In this document: positions 1-8,644 of the stretch, piece by piece | Position numbering within the stretch: position 1 is the stretch's first letter | Layout: the number at the start of each line of letters is the position of its first letter | NCBI GenBank assembly: GCA_035765535.1 | Contig: DASTXE010000002.1 | Coordinates: forward strand, 62,001 to 126,000 | DNA: 64,000 nt | From: Rickettsiales bacterium | GTDB lineage: Bacteria > Pseudomonadota > Alphaproteobacteria > Rickettsiales > JABCZZ01 | Direction of reading: 5' to 3' | The notes under the pieces: generated by a model | The model's database searches: none | The model's input: the letters and a program-made list of their open reading frames with translations, nothing else | What the model was told of the DNA's origin: nothing | Made by a program: the position numbers and the translations under genes

Positions 1-82
1 GATAGCATAAAGAACCCATAAACAGCAGGAAGCACGATTGGCAGAAAAGCTGGAAAAGACACTAAAGCTATTCAAAAAAGCC

Positions 83-895
83 TTAGTAGGTCCGGTAAGG
101 ATTGACACCGTCTAGCACGACATCCCATTTGACTTCGAGCGCATTGTCGTTATTCAGCGGCGCTACGGTGGCCAGCAATGCACCGCGCACAGGTTCAGGT
201 AAGGTCTGGAGCGATTTGTCGCTGTCATTGCGGCTGTCACCTGCGAAGAAGACCTCCGTATTCACGAGCGGATAATTACCATGCGTAATGCGGAAATGCA
301 GGTGCGGTGCGTGTTTTGCGTCTTCCTGGCCGGGGAATAAAGTGATGAAGCTGAAATTACCGAGATTATCGGTAACCGCACGGCCCGAACCGGCAAAACC
401 GGGGTAGGGGCTGAGACGGTCGCCCAGCGGCTCGGTGAGGTATTTGCCATCGGCATTAGCCTGCCACAATTCCACAATGGCATCGCTGATCGGTACGCAG
501 TTCCTATCCAGTACGTGACCGCGAACATAAACTTTCTGCCCGGAAGCATAAATGGATTTGCCTGCAGGTAAGGCCAGATTGTTGGAGGTGATGATGGATT
601 CCCGGCCCGGATAACCGCCGCCATTGCTGCCGCTGAGCGATGGAGTCGGATGGCATTTGCTGTTCATGTCGGGAATGCGCGTCTGCATCTTTTCTGCTGC
701 CGCGTGATGTTTGCGGTGATGCTTCGCATGTTTCTTTTTATGTGCTTTATGAGCAGGCTTGGCTACAGGAGCTGCCTGACACCCTACGGGGCATTGCTGC
801 GGGGTGCTGCTGGGAAGACTGATGTCGGCAGCCATAGCAGAAAACGGAAGGAGCGATACAAGCAGCAGCGGAATTTTTCTCATCTTTGCACTCAT
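83..895 (-). CDS. Exported intradiol ring-cleavage dioxygenase-like protein
   Basis: A 270-aa protein. Residues about 5-22 form a signal peptide ending in AMA, followed by a His/Lys-rich linker (about residues 46-65) and an intradiol dioxygenase beta-sandwich. The family splits catechols between the two hydroxyls using Fe(III) held by two Tyr and two His. The segment VELWQANADGKY (Tyr152) and PHLHFRI (His198, His200) match three ligands. The loop that normally carries the second Tyr (PGPYP in protocatechuate dioxygenases) reads PGQED here, so one ligand is not evident. Export is unusual for catabolic members of the family. ATG at 883 (MRKIP) is an alternative start. Substrate and even activity are uncertain; family membership is clear. 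Confidence 0.85.
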   Translation of the reverse strand: MSAKMRKIPLLLVSLLPFSAMAADISLPSSTPQQCPVGCQAAPVAKPAHKAHKKKHAKHHRKHHAAAEKMQTRIPDMNSKCHPTPSLSGSNGGGYPGRESIITSNNLALPAGKSIYASGQKVYVRGHVLDRNCVPISDAIVELWQANADGKYLTEPLGDRLSPYPGFAGSGRAVTDNLGNFSFITLFPGQEDAKHAPHLHFRITHGNYPLVNTEVFFAGDSRNDSDKSLQTLPEPVRGALLATVAPLNNDNALEVKWDVVLDGVNPYRTY

Positions 896-918
896 AATAT
901 AATAGCTTATAAAACATC

Positions 919-1803
919 TCAGTACTGGGTTTTAATGTCAAGCCAATCCGTTACCGTCTTGATCTGAAAATCGTCGATTAATGCCGGAGCGTGTCCGACT
1001 CCCTCAACTTCGGTAAGTGTCACATTGTTTTTCTCGCTGCGCATGGCCTGTGCCGTCTCCCGGGAAAGAATATCCGAATTGCCGCCGCGCAATATCAGAA
1101 CCGGACAGGTAACGGCGTTCCAGAAGGGCGAAAGATCGATATCCTTGATCTCCTCGTCTTTAACAGCGCTTTCGCGGAAGGGAATGCTGATATCCGGGTC
1201 GTAACGCAGCGCATATTGCCCATCGGAAAGCGCTTTATAAGTGGTGTTGAACATAAATGCCCAATCCTCTTCGGATTTAACCCCGAAGGTTGCTGCGTTC
1301 TTGCGCAACGCAGCATTGGCTTCTTCCCGGTTCGCGAAATTACCGGAAACGCCCACGTAGCCCATAATGCGTTTGAGCCCTGCGGCAGAAACGATTTTGC
1401 CGACATCGTTAAGCACCATGCGCTTGATCCGCCCCGGCTGGGCGCTGGCCAGCATCATGCCGAGTATGCCGCCCATGGAAGTGCCTATCCAGTCCACCTG
1501 GGCGATATTCAAATGTGTGAGCAGTGCGAGCGTATCGTTAAAATAAGTAGTGTAGCTGTAATCGGATTTGCGGATCAGCCAGTCGCTATAGCCGCGTCCG
1601 GCCATATCCGGGCATAAAACCCGGTAACGCGGAGCCAGCCTGATCGCGAGCCGTTCAAAGTCCAGCCCATTGCGTGAAAGCCCGTGCGAACAGAGGATGA
1701 CGTTAGGGTTAGACGGGTCCCCGAATTCATAGTAGGCGATATGGCGTGGTTGCGCTTCATTAGCAGGTTCTGACAGGGTAATATAACGGGGTTCCGGAGG
1801 CAT
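919..1803 (-). CDS. Alpha/beta hydrolase
   Basis: A 294-aa protein starting MPPEPRYITL at the ATG at 1803, preceded by an AGAGA-type ribosome site; the frame stays open further upstream but runs into the divergent fabG. Fold signatures are the oxyanion strand (CSHGLSRNG), the nucleophile elbow GTSMGG, the acid in GGNSDILS and the histidine in VGHAP, so the catalytic triad is complete. The family hydrolyses esters, amides or C-C bonds in the cytoplasm; the substrate cannot be read from the sequence. It is divergent from fabG with about 85 bp between starts, and its stop is TGA. Confidence 0.88.
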   Translation of the reverse strand: MPPEPRYITLSEPANEAQPRHIAYYEFGDPSNPNVILCSHGLSRNGLDFERLAIRLAPRYRVLCPDMAGRGYSDWLIRKSDYSYTTYFNDTLALLTHLNIAQVDWIGTSMGGILGMMLASAQPGRIKRMVLNDVGKIVSAAGLKRIMGYVGVSGNFANREEANAALRKNAATFGVKSEEDWAFMFNTTYKALSDGQYALRYDPDISIPFRESAVKDEEIKDIDLSPFWNAVTCPVLILRGGNSDILSRETAQAMRSEKNNVTLTEVEGVGHAPALIDDFQIKTVTDWLDIKTQY

Positions 1804-1887
1804 AAATTTTCTCTGGGATATTGGCCGGACTGTGCTATAAGCCCAATATAAATTGAGCGTCCAACTTAATAAAGAGAATAATGGCTT

Positions 1888-2625
1888 ATGATGAATCTGA
1901 CAGGCAAAACCGCGCTGGTGACCGGCGCTTCGGGCGGCATCGGTGGTGCTATCGCAAAGGCGCTGCATAACAATGGCGCAAAGCTTGTAATTTCCGGTAC
2001 CCGTAAGGAAGCGCTGGATGCGCTGAATGCGGAACTGGGCGGTGCAGCAACCCCCATCACCTGTAACCTGTCTGACGGTGCTTCTATCGAAGCGCTGATC
2101 AAGGAATCGGAAGCAGCTCTTGGTCAAATCGATATCCTTGTCTGCAATGCGGGCGTCACGCGCGATAATCTCAGCATGCGCATGAAGGATGAGGAATGGC
2201 AGCAGGTGATCGACGTCAATCTGACAGCCACGTTCCGTCTCGTTCGCGCTGCCATGAAGGGAATGCTGAAACGCCGCAATGGCCGCATTATTAATATCAC
2301 ATCCATCGTGGGCACCATGGGCAATCCCGGCCAGGCGAATTATTGTGCCTCCAAAGCAGGTATCGCCGGTATGACGAAAGCGATCGCGCAGGAAGTAGCC
2401 AGCAGAAATGTGACGGTAAACTGCGTTGCGCCGGGATTCATAAAGACCGCCATGACGGACGCGCTCAATGAAGAACAGCAGAAACGCATTACGAACAACA
2501 TTCCGGCGGCGCGTTTCGGTCTTCCGGAAGATGTGGCAGGCAGCGTGCTGTTCCTGGCAAGCGAGGCAGCCGCCTATATCACAGGGCAGACCCTACACGT
2601 TAATGGCGGCCTTTTGATGGTGTAG
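1888..2625 (+). CDS. fabG: 3-oxoacyl-[acyl-carrier-protein] reductase FabG
   Basis: A 245-aa short-chain dehydrogenase, the usual length for FabG. It reduces 3-oxoacyl-ACP to 3-hydroxyacyl-ACP with NADPH in fatty acid elongation. The Rossmann motif TGASGGIGG lies at residues 12-20, NAG at 87-89, and the catalytic residues are Asn111, Ser139, Tyr152 and Lys156 (YCASK). The C-terminal ITGQTLHVNGGLLMV is typical of FabG. A purine-rich AAGAGA lies about 11 bp before the ATG; the second ATG at 1891 is an equally good start. It stands alone here rather than beside fabD and acpP, so another SDR role cannot be excluded, but similarity to housekeeping FabG is strong. Confidence 0.92.
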   Translation: MMNLTGKTALVTGASGGIGGAIAKALHNNGAKLVISGTRKEALDALNAELGGAATPITCNLSDGASIEALIKESEAALGQIDILVCNAGVTRDNLSMRMKDEEWQQVIDVNLTATFRLVRAAMKGMLKRRNGRIINITSIVGTMGNPGQANYCASKAGIAGMTKAIAQEVASRNVTVNCVAPGFIKTAMTDALNEEQQKRITNNIPAARFGLPEDVAGSVLFLASEAAAYITGQTLHVNGGLLMV

Positions 2626-2626
2626 C

Positions 2627-4567
2627 CTATCTGCCGAAGAAAATATTCTGCGGATAGTAGAACTGAAGCGGTGATGTGCCGGAACCGGCTGCAGCTGTGC
2701 CGATTGTTTTTATCAGCGCTCCTGTAGCGGGCGTGATATTATAAATATAGCTCGAGGTTGAATATTCATCCGCTCCCCAGAGGGTATTGCTGCGGTCGAA
2801 ACCGAGCCCGTCCACGCCGCGGCCGCCGGTGCAGCTGAATACCGAGCCCGGTAAAGTGCCGCTGTAGGAACCCGAAGAATTGAATTTATAGACTTTGCAG
2901 TTGCCCTCGTCGGAAGCCCAGATGACGCCGCTACGGTCAACGGTAATATAATCGGAATAATCAAGGCCGCTTACATTGCTGAAACTAATGCCACTGACGA
3001 ATGCGCAGGAGCTGACCGATGTGCAGCGTTTGATCTGCGTGTCGTTAGGGGAGATAATCCATATGTTGCCGGAGTTATCGATTGCCACCCCGGAAGGAGA
3101 ATTGGTCAGCGAAATCTTATTCATATAGGCACCGGTGCTGCCGTTGAATTCTTCCACGCGATTATTGCCATAATCCGTCGCCCAGACATTGTTGCTGCTG
3201 TCAATGGCAAGCTGCTGTACGTTCGTGCCTACGGTAAACTGCCCGTTGCCGGTTCCGGTGCTGCCGGTCGTTAATAAGACATTCCCGTTATAGTCATATT
3301 TGATGAGGCGGTTATTGCCGCTATCGCCGACCCACACATTGCCATTGCCGTCAACCGCTACGGCATTGGGCTGATTAAGGCCGGTAGCGAAGGTAGAAAC
3401 ATACGCACCGGAGGAGGATAATTTCAATATGCGGTTATTGCCGCAATCGGCTACCCAGAGAAAATCGTCGATCACTACCTGCGACAGGTCCGGCGGAGAA
3501 AAATAGATGCACTGGCTTACGCCATTGCGAGTTATACTGCCGCCATTGAGGCTGATGGAGCTGGACAGGGAAATGCCACTCGGAGCCCAATCAGCCGAGG
3601 GCACAGTGTAGGTGAAGATGAGTGCGTTACTGCCGCTGCCGCTAACGTAATTGGCATAGGCCGTGTTACTGGTACCTATAGAGCCTGTTCCTAGCGCACT
3701 AAGCACGAGGCGGGGCGTGCCGGTGACCGTCACAGGGGAGGAGAAGGCAAGCGTAAAGGTGAGCACGGCTCCTGTGCTATAAGTATTATTGGAAGGCGGT
3801 GTGATGGAAGCGGTTTCCATCATGGGAATCTGCCTTAAATCCCATTGCTGCGTTTTATACACCACCAGATCGTCGAATGTGGATGTCGCCGGCTTAATGA
3901 CAAAAGAGGCAAAAGCCGTGTTATTGGTAAGTCCGCCGCCATGGGCTACCTGTGCGTTGTCTGCCTGAGAAGTATCGGTAGAGCCGGAATTCAGACGCGT
4001 CGTGCCGCTACCGGTGCCGGGAAGGGGAAGCCATGCACCGTAACCATCTGCACCATGGCTGATAAGAGCAAGGACAGCATTACGGCTATGGCCGTTATCA
4101 TTGACCGTGATGGAACCTTGTTGTGTGGTAGAAGTCCAGCATGCTGTTGCGCCCGTATCCACAGTGTAAGTAATATCTCTGCCGTAACTATCCAATGCGT
4201 AGCTGCTGGCAAGGCCGAGCGTTCTGACAGGAACCATGCCGATAGCGACATGATTGGGCGAAGAGGTAACAGCATAAATGCTGCCGCCGGAGCAATTGCT
4301 GCTCGCGCCGGAATTGGCGGAAGCCATTCCGTATGCCGTATTGCCGACAGCAAGGTTAGGGTCGGCGGGGCAGGGAACATAACCATGAGATGCTTCGTAT
4401 TGTCTCACTGCGGAGAGTATGGCTTCCATTTTCTGTGTTCCCATTTCATTGGAGCGTAATGCGCTACGGGTACTGGGAAGCGTCGCAACGACCACTAAGG
4501 AAGCAACTGTCAGCAGGATGCTGATTTGCAGTAAGGTGAAACCAGAGGAATGTTTGTAATCCATCAT
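2627..4567 (-). CDS. Prepilin-like protein fused to an Ig-like domain and NHL beta-propeller (copy 1)
   Basis: A 646-aa protein with three parts. Residues 7-30 form a type IV prepilin N-terminus: short basic leader, SSG/F cleavage site, then a hydrophobic helix. The pilin +5 glutamate is Gln (FTLLQ). Residues about 50-230 form a pseudopilin-like head with PCPADP, VDTGATACW and SHGADGYGAW. Residues about 253-345 resemble a bacterial Ig-like/SwmB-type strand domain, and about 365-646 contain NHL repeats (NVWVGDSGNNRL, NVWATDYGNNRV, NIWIISPND). NHL propellers usually bind ligands or proteins. I infer an envelope-anchored or pilus-associated adhesin or sensor. It lies just downstream of its paralogue and ends 1 bp from the fabG stop. 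Homology of the parts is clear; the role is not known. Confidence 0.8.
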   Translation of the reverse strand: MMDYKHSSGFTLLQISILLTVASLVVVATLPSTRSALRSNEMGTQKMEAILSAVRQYEASHGYVPCPADPNLAVGNTAYGMASANSGASSNCSGGSIYAVTSSPNHVAIGMVPVRTLGLASSYALDSYGRDITYTVDTGATACWTSTTQQGSITVNDNGHSRNAVLALISHGADGYGAWLPLPGTGSGTTRLNSGSTDTSQADNAQVAHGGGLTNNTAFASFVIKPATSTFDDLVVYKTQQWDLRQIPMMETASITPPSNNTYSTGAVLTFTLAFSSPVTVTGTPRLVLSALGTGSIGTSNTAYANYVSGSGSNALIFTYTVPSADWAPSGISLSSSISLNGGSITRNGVSQCIYFSPPDLSQVVIDDFLWVADCGNNRILKLSSSGAYVSTFATGLNQPNAVAVDGNGNVWVGDSGNNRLIKYDYNGNVLLTTGSTGTGNGQFTVGTNVQQLAIDSSNNVWATDYGNNRVEEFNGSTGAYMNKISLTNSPSGVAIDNSGNIWIISPNDTQIKRCTSVSSCAFVSGISFSNVSGLDYSDYITVDRSGVIWASDEGNCKVYKFNSSGSYSGTLPGSVFSCTGGRGVDGLGFDRSNTLWGADEYSTSSYIYNITPATGALIKTIGTAAAGSGTSPLQFYYPQNIFFGR

Positions 4568-4676
4568 CGTCCTATAATAGCATACATAGAGAGAAAATAC
4601 ACTCTAAGATATTATTTTCTCATGAAAATAAGCCCTTGGACGGCTTGAGGTTATTGTTTATACCGCTTTAATACGG

Positions 4677-6758
4677 CTAACGGCTTATATAAATCTGATA
4701 GGGATTACTCAGATTGATCGGTGTGCTGCCGGTCGTGCCCGTCGAGCCATGCCCCACTTTTTGCAAAATGGTGCCATCTTGCTTGAGCTGATAAACATAA
4801 TTGTTATTATCGTTAGCAACCCATATATAGCCGTTGCTGTCTATGGCAATGCCAGCTGGGCCTACGCCGCTTCCCGGGGAGCAGTCTGCAAGTGAAAATG
4901 TAAAGGGTATGCTCCAGCTATCTGTAGTGGGATTGTATTTTTGCACCTGGCAATTGCTTTCGTCCGTTACCCAGATATTACCACCAGAATCAATGGCGAT
5001 TTCGTCCGTATCACCGTTACCGGTAGTATAGAATGTTCCTGCCGTCCCCCCAGTGCTGCATGAACTATGCGAGACGCAGCCGCTGCCATTCGCATTGCAG
5101 CGCGCCAATCGGCAGACGCTATTGCCTGGCTGCATAATCCACAGATAACCGCTGGAATCAAGTGCGGCGCCGGAAGTATAACCGGAAATGGAAGTGGTCG
5201 TAGTGCCCATGTAGTTACCGCTGGTATCAAACTTGGCAAGACGCGTGTTGGTGCCACCGACATCCATTACCCATAAATAACCGCTCGTATCAAAAAACAT
5301 CTGGGAGTTAGTGGTCATGTCAAACTGGGTAGTAAGTGCATTGCCGGCGTGACAGGTGCATGATGTGGCATTAAACGCGCAACATGCGGTACCGCTGACA
5401 TAGCCACAACTTGTTGAGGTAGTATAATAGCCCGCGCATGTATCTGTTGTATTGCCGCCGATGGTCCGCTTCCAGGTTCCAGTGGTGTCGAACTCCGAGA
5501 CACGGTCATTTCCGGTGTCGGCGACCCAGTAATTTCCTGCGCTGTCGATAGCCACACCGGCCGGGCTTTTTAAACGTGTAACACGTGTGCCGCTCGTATT
5601 GGTAGTACCCAGCTGACGGATAAAATTACCGTTGCTGTCGATCACGGTAATATAATGTCCGCCAAAATTGGCAATGGCGATAGTGGACGCAATAACAACC
5701 TGCGACAGATCCGGCGGATTGAAAGTGATGCAGGGAGAAGTGGTTCCTACCACTGAGGAGCCAAGCGAGATACCGTTAGGGGCGGTGTCGCTTGCCAGGA
5801 TGGTGTACTTAAACACGAGAGAAGTAGAAGTGCTGGAGCCGCTGACATAAGTGGCATGCGCCGAAAGATTGCCGCCGGAAAGCGCCGTGAGCTGCAGGTA
5901 AGGGGTGCCGGTGACGGTGACGGCATAGGGCGTGGTTAAGGTAAAGGTCCAGGTTTGACCGCTGGTATAAGAGCCGTTGGAAGGCGGCGAAATGCTGATA
6001 TTCGTAATCGTATTGGGAAGTGAGTTCAGATTGAAAAGCGGCGTTTGATAGATCACCTGATCGTCGAAGCTGGTGGATGGAGTGCCGTTGACAAAAGAAG
6101 CGGCTGCGCCGTTATTGCTAAGCCCTCCGCCGCGTGCCACCTGGGCATTATCGGCCTGTGAGTTATTGGTCGAGCCCGTGTTCAGGCGAGTAGCGCCGCT
6201 ACCGGTGCCGGGAAGGGGAAGCCATGCGCCGAAACCATCCGCACCGTGGCTGACAAGTGCAATGACGGAATTGAAATTAACGTTATTGTCACTGATTTTA
6301 ACGGAACCCTGCATGGTGGGGGAAGTCCAGCATGCGGTTGCGCCGGTATCAACGGCATAGGTAATATTCCGGTTGAAGCCATCCACGGCATAATCCGAAG
6401 AGAGGCCAAGCGTTCTGACGGGAACGGTGCCGACGGCAATATGATTGGGAGAGGAGGTGGGGGCATAAATAAGACCGCCGGAGCAGTTACTGGTAGCACC
6501 GGAATTTGCGGATGCCACACCATAGCTGCTGTTTCCTGTGGCCAGATTAGGATCGGCTGGGCAGGGAATGAATCCATGAGCGGCCTGATATTGGCGGGTT
6601 GCCTTCAGCACGGAGTTCATTTTCTCAGCGCTGATTTTCCCGGCGTCAAGCTTCGCGCGCGAACTCGGGAGCGTGGCAACCACTGCCAAAGACGCCATCG
6701 TCAGAAGCAGGCTGATCTGTATGAGGGTAAATCCTGAAGACGCTTTTTTCGGTGCCAT
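4677..6758 (-). CDS. Prepilin-like protein fused to an Ig-like domain and NHL beta-propeller (copy 2)
   Basis: A 693-aa paralogue of the downstream gene with the same plan. It has a prepilin leader and SSG/F cleavage site (FTLIQ, again Gln instead of Glu at +5), a pseudopilin head with PCPADP and SHGADGFGAW, an Ig-like segment (about 255-340) and NHL repeats (GNYWVADTGNDRV, GYLWVMDVGG, NIWVTDESNCQV, GYIWVANDNN). It differs by a cysteine-rich insertion near residues 440-472 (six Cys) between propeller blades, absent from copy 1. The N-terminal 230 residues are much more alike between the copies than the propellers. It follows purC-purS on the same strand and is 109 bp upstream of copy 1, so a two-gene unit is likely. 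Function is unknown. Confidence 0.8.
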   Translation of the reverse strand: MAPKKASSGFTLIQISLLLTMASLAVVATLPSSRAKLDAGKISAEKMNSVLKATRQYQAAHGFIPCPADPNLATGNSSYGVASANSGATSNCSGGLIYAPTSSPNHIAVGTVPVRTLGLSSDYAVDGFNRNITYAVDTGATACWTSPTMQGSVKISDNNVNFNSVIALVSHGADGFGAWLPLPGTGSGATRLNTGSTNNSQADNAQVARGGGLSNNGAAASFVNGTPSTSFDDQVIYQTPLFNLNSLPNTITNISISPPSNGSYTSGQTWTFTLTTPYAVTVTGTPYLQLTALSGGNLSAHATYVSGSSTSTSLVFKYTILASDTAPNGISLGSSVVGTTSPCITFNPPDLSQVVIASTIAIANFGGHYITVIDSNGNFIRQLGTTNTSGTRVTRLKSPAGVAIDSAGNYWVADTGNDRVSEFDTTGTWKRTIGGNTTDTCAGYYTTSTSCGYVSGTACCAFNATSCTCHAGNALTTQFDMTTNSQMFFDTSGYLWVMDVGGTNTRLAKFDTSGNYMGTTTTSISGYTSGAALDSSGYLWIMQPGNSVCRLARCNANGSGCVSHSSCSTGGTAGTFYTTGNGDTDEIAIDSGGNIWVTDESNCQVQKYNPTTDSWSIPFTFSLADCSPGSGVGPAGIAIDSNGYIWVANDNNNYVYQLKQDGTILQKVGHGSTGTTGSTPINLSNPYQIYISR

Positions 6759-6785
6759 AATTAAGAATTATAGCACAAGAAAAAA

Positions 6786-7025
6786 TTACTCCAACTCAAA
6801 GTTGTAGTTCTCGATCACGGTATTAGCGAGCAGTTTCCGGCACATAGAGTCAACTTCATCATGCGCCTTCTGTTTGTCGGCGCCGTTCAGTTCGATTTCG
6901 ATATACTTGCCTTGGCGGACATCGCCGATGCCCTGAAAGCCCAGATGGCCGAGCGCGCCGGAGATGGCTTTGCCCTGGGGATCGAGCACGCCGTTTTTCA
7001 AAGTGATATGGATCTTCGCCTTCAT
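6786..7025 (-). CDS. purS: Phosphoribosylformylglycinamidine synthase subunit PurS
   Basis: A 79-aa protein of the size and pattern of PurS: KIHITLKNGVLDPQGKAI at the start, then GFQGIGDVRQGKYIEIEL. PurS is the small dimeric subunit that links glutaminase PurQ to synthetase PurL in the fourth step of de novo purine synthesis. It lies 32 bp downstream of purC on the same strand, as in many alphaproteobacteria (purC-purS-purQ-purL). Here purQ and purL do not follow; the prepilin-NHL genes do. No strong ribosome site is visible, so translation may be coupled to purC. Confidence 0.93.
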   Translation of the reverse strand: MKAKIHITLKNGVLDPQGKAISGALGHLGFQGIGDVRQGKYIEIELNGADKQKAHDEVDSMCRKLLANTVIENYNFELE

Positions 7026-7057
7026 AATCTATCTACGAGGTCAGGGAGGGCCTGAAC

Positions 7058-7873
7058 CTACTTGCCTTTCTTTTTCGTCTTAGGTTTAGCTTTAGCTTTA
7101 GCTTTGGTTTTAACTTTGGCCTTTGCCGCCACTACCAGCTCTTCGGTTTCACCGGGAAGCACGCCAAGCCTTCTGGCAACTTCGCGGTAAGCTTCTTCTA
7201 CCTTGCCCATGTCGCGACGGAAACGGTCCTTGTCCATTTTCTCACCGGTCTTCAAATCCCACAGGCGGCAGCAGTCTGGGCTGATCTCATCCGCAAGGAC
7301 GATCTGCACCGTATTGCCTTCGTAAAGACGGCCGAATTCGATTTTGAAATCCACGAGCTTGATGCCAACGCCAAGGAACAGGCCGCTCATGAAGTCGTTA
7401 ATGCGCAGTGCCATGGAAGTGATGTCTTCCAGTTCATTGGGTTGTGCCCACTGGAACGCAATGATGATTTCTGGTGCGACGATAGGATCGCCCAGTTTGT
7501 CGCTCTTGAGGCAGAATTCGATGATTGGGTAAGGGAGCTGCGTGCCTTCTTCAACCCCAAAACGCGTAGCGAAGCTGCCGGCGGCAACGTTGCGTACGAT
7601 CACTTCAAGCGGTACGATCTCAACCGCTTTTACCAGCTGTTCACGCATGTTGAGCATGCGGATGAAATGAGTCGGAATGCCGATTTCGCCGAGTTTAAGC
7701 ATGATATACTCGGAAATGCGGTTGTTGAGCACGCCCTTGCCGTTAATCACGCCTTTTTTTGCATTATTGAAAGCGGTGGCGTCGTCTTTAAAGTGCTGGA
7801 TGAGTGTGCCGGGTTCGGGACCTTCAAAGAGTTGCTTGGCTTTGCCTTCGTAAATTGGTGTTCTGCGGTTCAT
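7058..7873 (-). CDS. purC: Phosphoribosylaminoimidazole-succinocarboxamide synthase PurC
   Basis: About 271 aa from the ATG at 7873 ([13 protein letters not shown], the usual PurC beginning); ATGs at 7903 and 7918 would add 10-15 residues. PurC ligates aspartate to CAIR with ATP to give SAICAR. Family motifs are [42 protein letters not shown] and [14 protein letters not shown]. The C-terminus (about the last 20 residues) is an odd Lys/Ala/Thr-rich tail, encoded by near-perfect TTTAGC hexamer repeats on the + strand at about 7085-7105. It is first in a purC-purS unit and divergent from the zeta-inhibitor gene. Confidence 0.93.
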   Translation of the reverse strand: MNRRTPIYEGKAKQLFEGPEPGTLIQHFKDDATAFNNAKKGVINGKGVLNNRISEYIMLKLGEIGIPTHFIRMLNMREQLVKAVEIVPLEVIVRNVAAGSFATRFGVEEGTQLPYPIIEFCLKSDKLGDPIVAPEIIIAFQWAQPNELEDITSMALRINDFMSGLFLGVGIKLVDFKIEFGRLYEGNTVQIVLADEISPDCCRLWDLKTGEKMDKDRFRRDMGKVEEAYREVARRLGVLPGETEELVVAAKAKVKTKAKAKAKPKTKKKGK

Positions 7874-7950
7874 TGTTCTGCTTGCGGTTCGTTCGGATGA
7901 CATGTAAAAGTCTTTCATAATACTGGCAATGAAAATAAGAAAGGGAAAAT

Positions 7951-8271
7951 ATGACTGCCTTCGATAATAAAGAAAAAGCCGAAGAAAACAAGTATGCTCA
8001 CGATAAGGAGGTGGAATTCCTGATTAATGCCAGATATCATAGACTTCTGGCGGAATGGGCGATTGAGAAGATGGCTTTGGAGGCAGCAGCGGCAGAAGAA
8101 TATAAAAAACAGCTGGTTGCAGGCGATCTGGGTAAAAATGACGAAGAAATGCTGTTTAAAAAGATCCGCCATGATTTTCTCACGCACGATATCCATATGA
8201 CGGACCACGATATACGTGAGAAAATGTACAACCTCCTGCAGGACGCCAGGCAGCAGGTGATGGAAAAATAG
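7951..8271 (+). CDS. F1-ATPase inhibitor subunit zeta family protein (DUF1476)
   Basis: A 106-aa, highly charged helical protein. The DUF1476 hallmarks are visible: [19 protein letters not shown] at the N-terminus, [12 protein letters not shown], and [12 protein letters not shown] near the end. In Paracoccus the zeta subunit inserts its N-terminus into F1 and blocks ATP hydrolysis, and the family is characteristic of alphaproteobacteria. A good AAGGGAAA ribosome site lies 5-12 bp before the ATG. It is divergent from purC, with start codons under 80 bp apart. Whether this copy inhibits ATPase is inferred from family only. Confidence 0.88.
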   Translation: MTAFDNKEKAEENKYAHDKEVEFLINARYHRLLAEWAIEKMALEAAAAEEYKKQLVAGDLGKNDEEMLFKKIRHDFLTHDIHMTDHDIREKMYNLLQDARQQVMEK

Positions 8272-8358
8272 CCTTACATCGGCTATTATAACGTAAATAA
8301 TCAGGAATATGCGGTGTGGCGGCTTGCTTCGCCCACCGTATGCATAAAGGGCCGGGAT

Positions 8359-8622
8359 ATGAAGAAATTTACCATTCCCTGTGATTTCGGCGGTCAGAAA
8401 GCGCCGTTCAATATCTATGTGGGGGAGCCGGAACCGTCCAAGCACCCGCTGCAGAACCAGGCGCACTGGCTCTCGACCGAACGCGGAGGTAACATTCCGC
8501 AGGAAGTGATGGATAGTTTCCAGACCCTGCATAATATCTCGAAGGAAAACGGCGTTTCCTTTGAAGAATTATGCGTCTATGCACTCGGTTCGGCCTCTGA
8601 AGGCGACGGGGGAGGATCCTAA
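8359..8622 (+). CDS. DUF2610 family protein
   Basis: An 87-aa protein from the ATG at 8359 (MKKFTIPCDFGG), which has AAGG about 8 bp upstream; the longer frame from 8314 adds unrelated residues. It matches the DUF2610 pattern that I recall from Rickettsiales and some other proteobacteria: TIPCDFGGQKAPFNIYVGEP, HPLQNQAHWL, ERGGNIPQEVMDSF, and SFEELCVYALG. It is a small acidic cytoplasmic protein without membrane segments or catalytic motifs. It lies between the zeta inhibitor and a coiled-coil orphan on the same strand. Function unknown. Confidence 0.82.
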   Translation: MKKFTIPCDFGGQKAPFNIYVGEPEPSKHPLQNQAHWLSTERGGNIPQEVMDSFQTLHNISKENGVSFEELCVYALGSASEGDGGGS

Positions 8623-8644
8623 ACCTTAGGATTAGCACAGACCC

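Noticed and set aside
23-115. A plus-strand frame at the window start reading like a charged helix (QQEARLAEKLEKTLKLFKKAL) and ending at 113-115
   Set aside because: There is no start codon, a stop lies at 8-10 in the same frame, and the end overlaps the dioxygenase-like gene. It could be a frameshifted gene end, but 30 codons are too few to call.
3845-4459. Long plus-strand frame (204 codons) opposite the prepilin-NHL gene, and similar frames opposite gpsA, gshB, ileS and aceA
   Set aside because: These are antisense shadows of clear genes with Cys/Arg/His-rich, low-plausibility translations and no ribosome sites.
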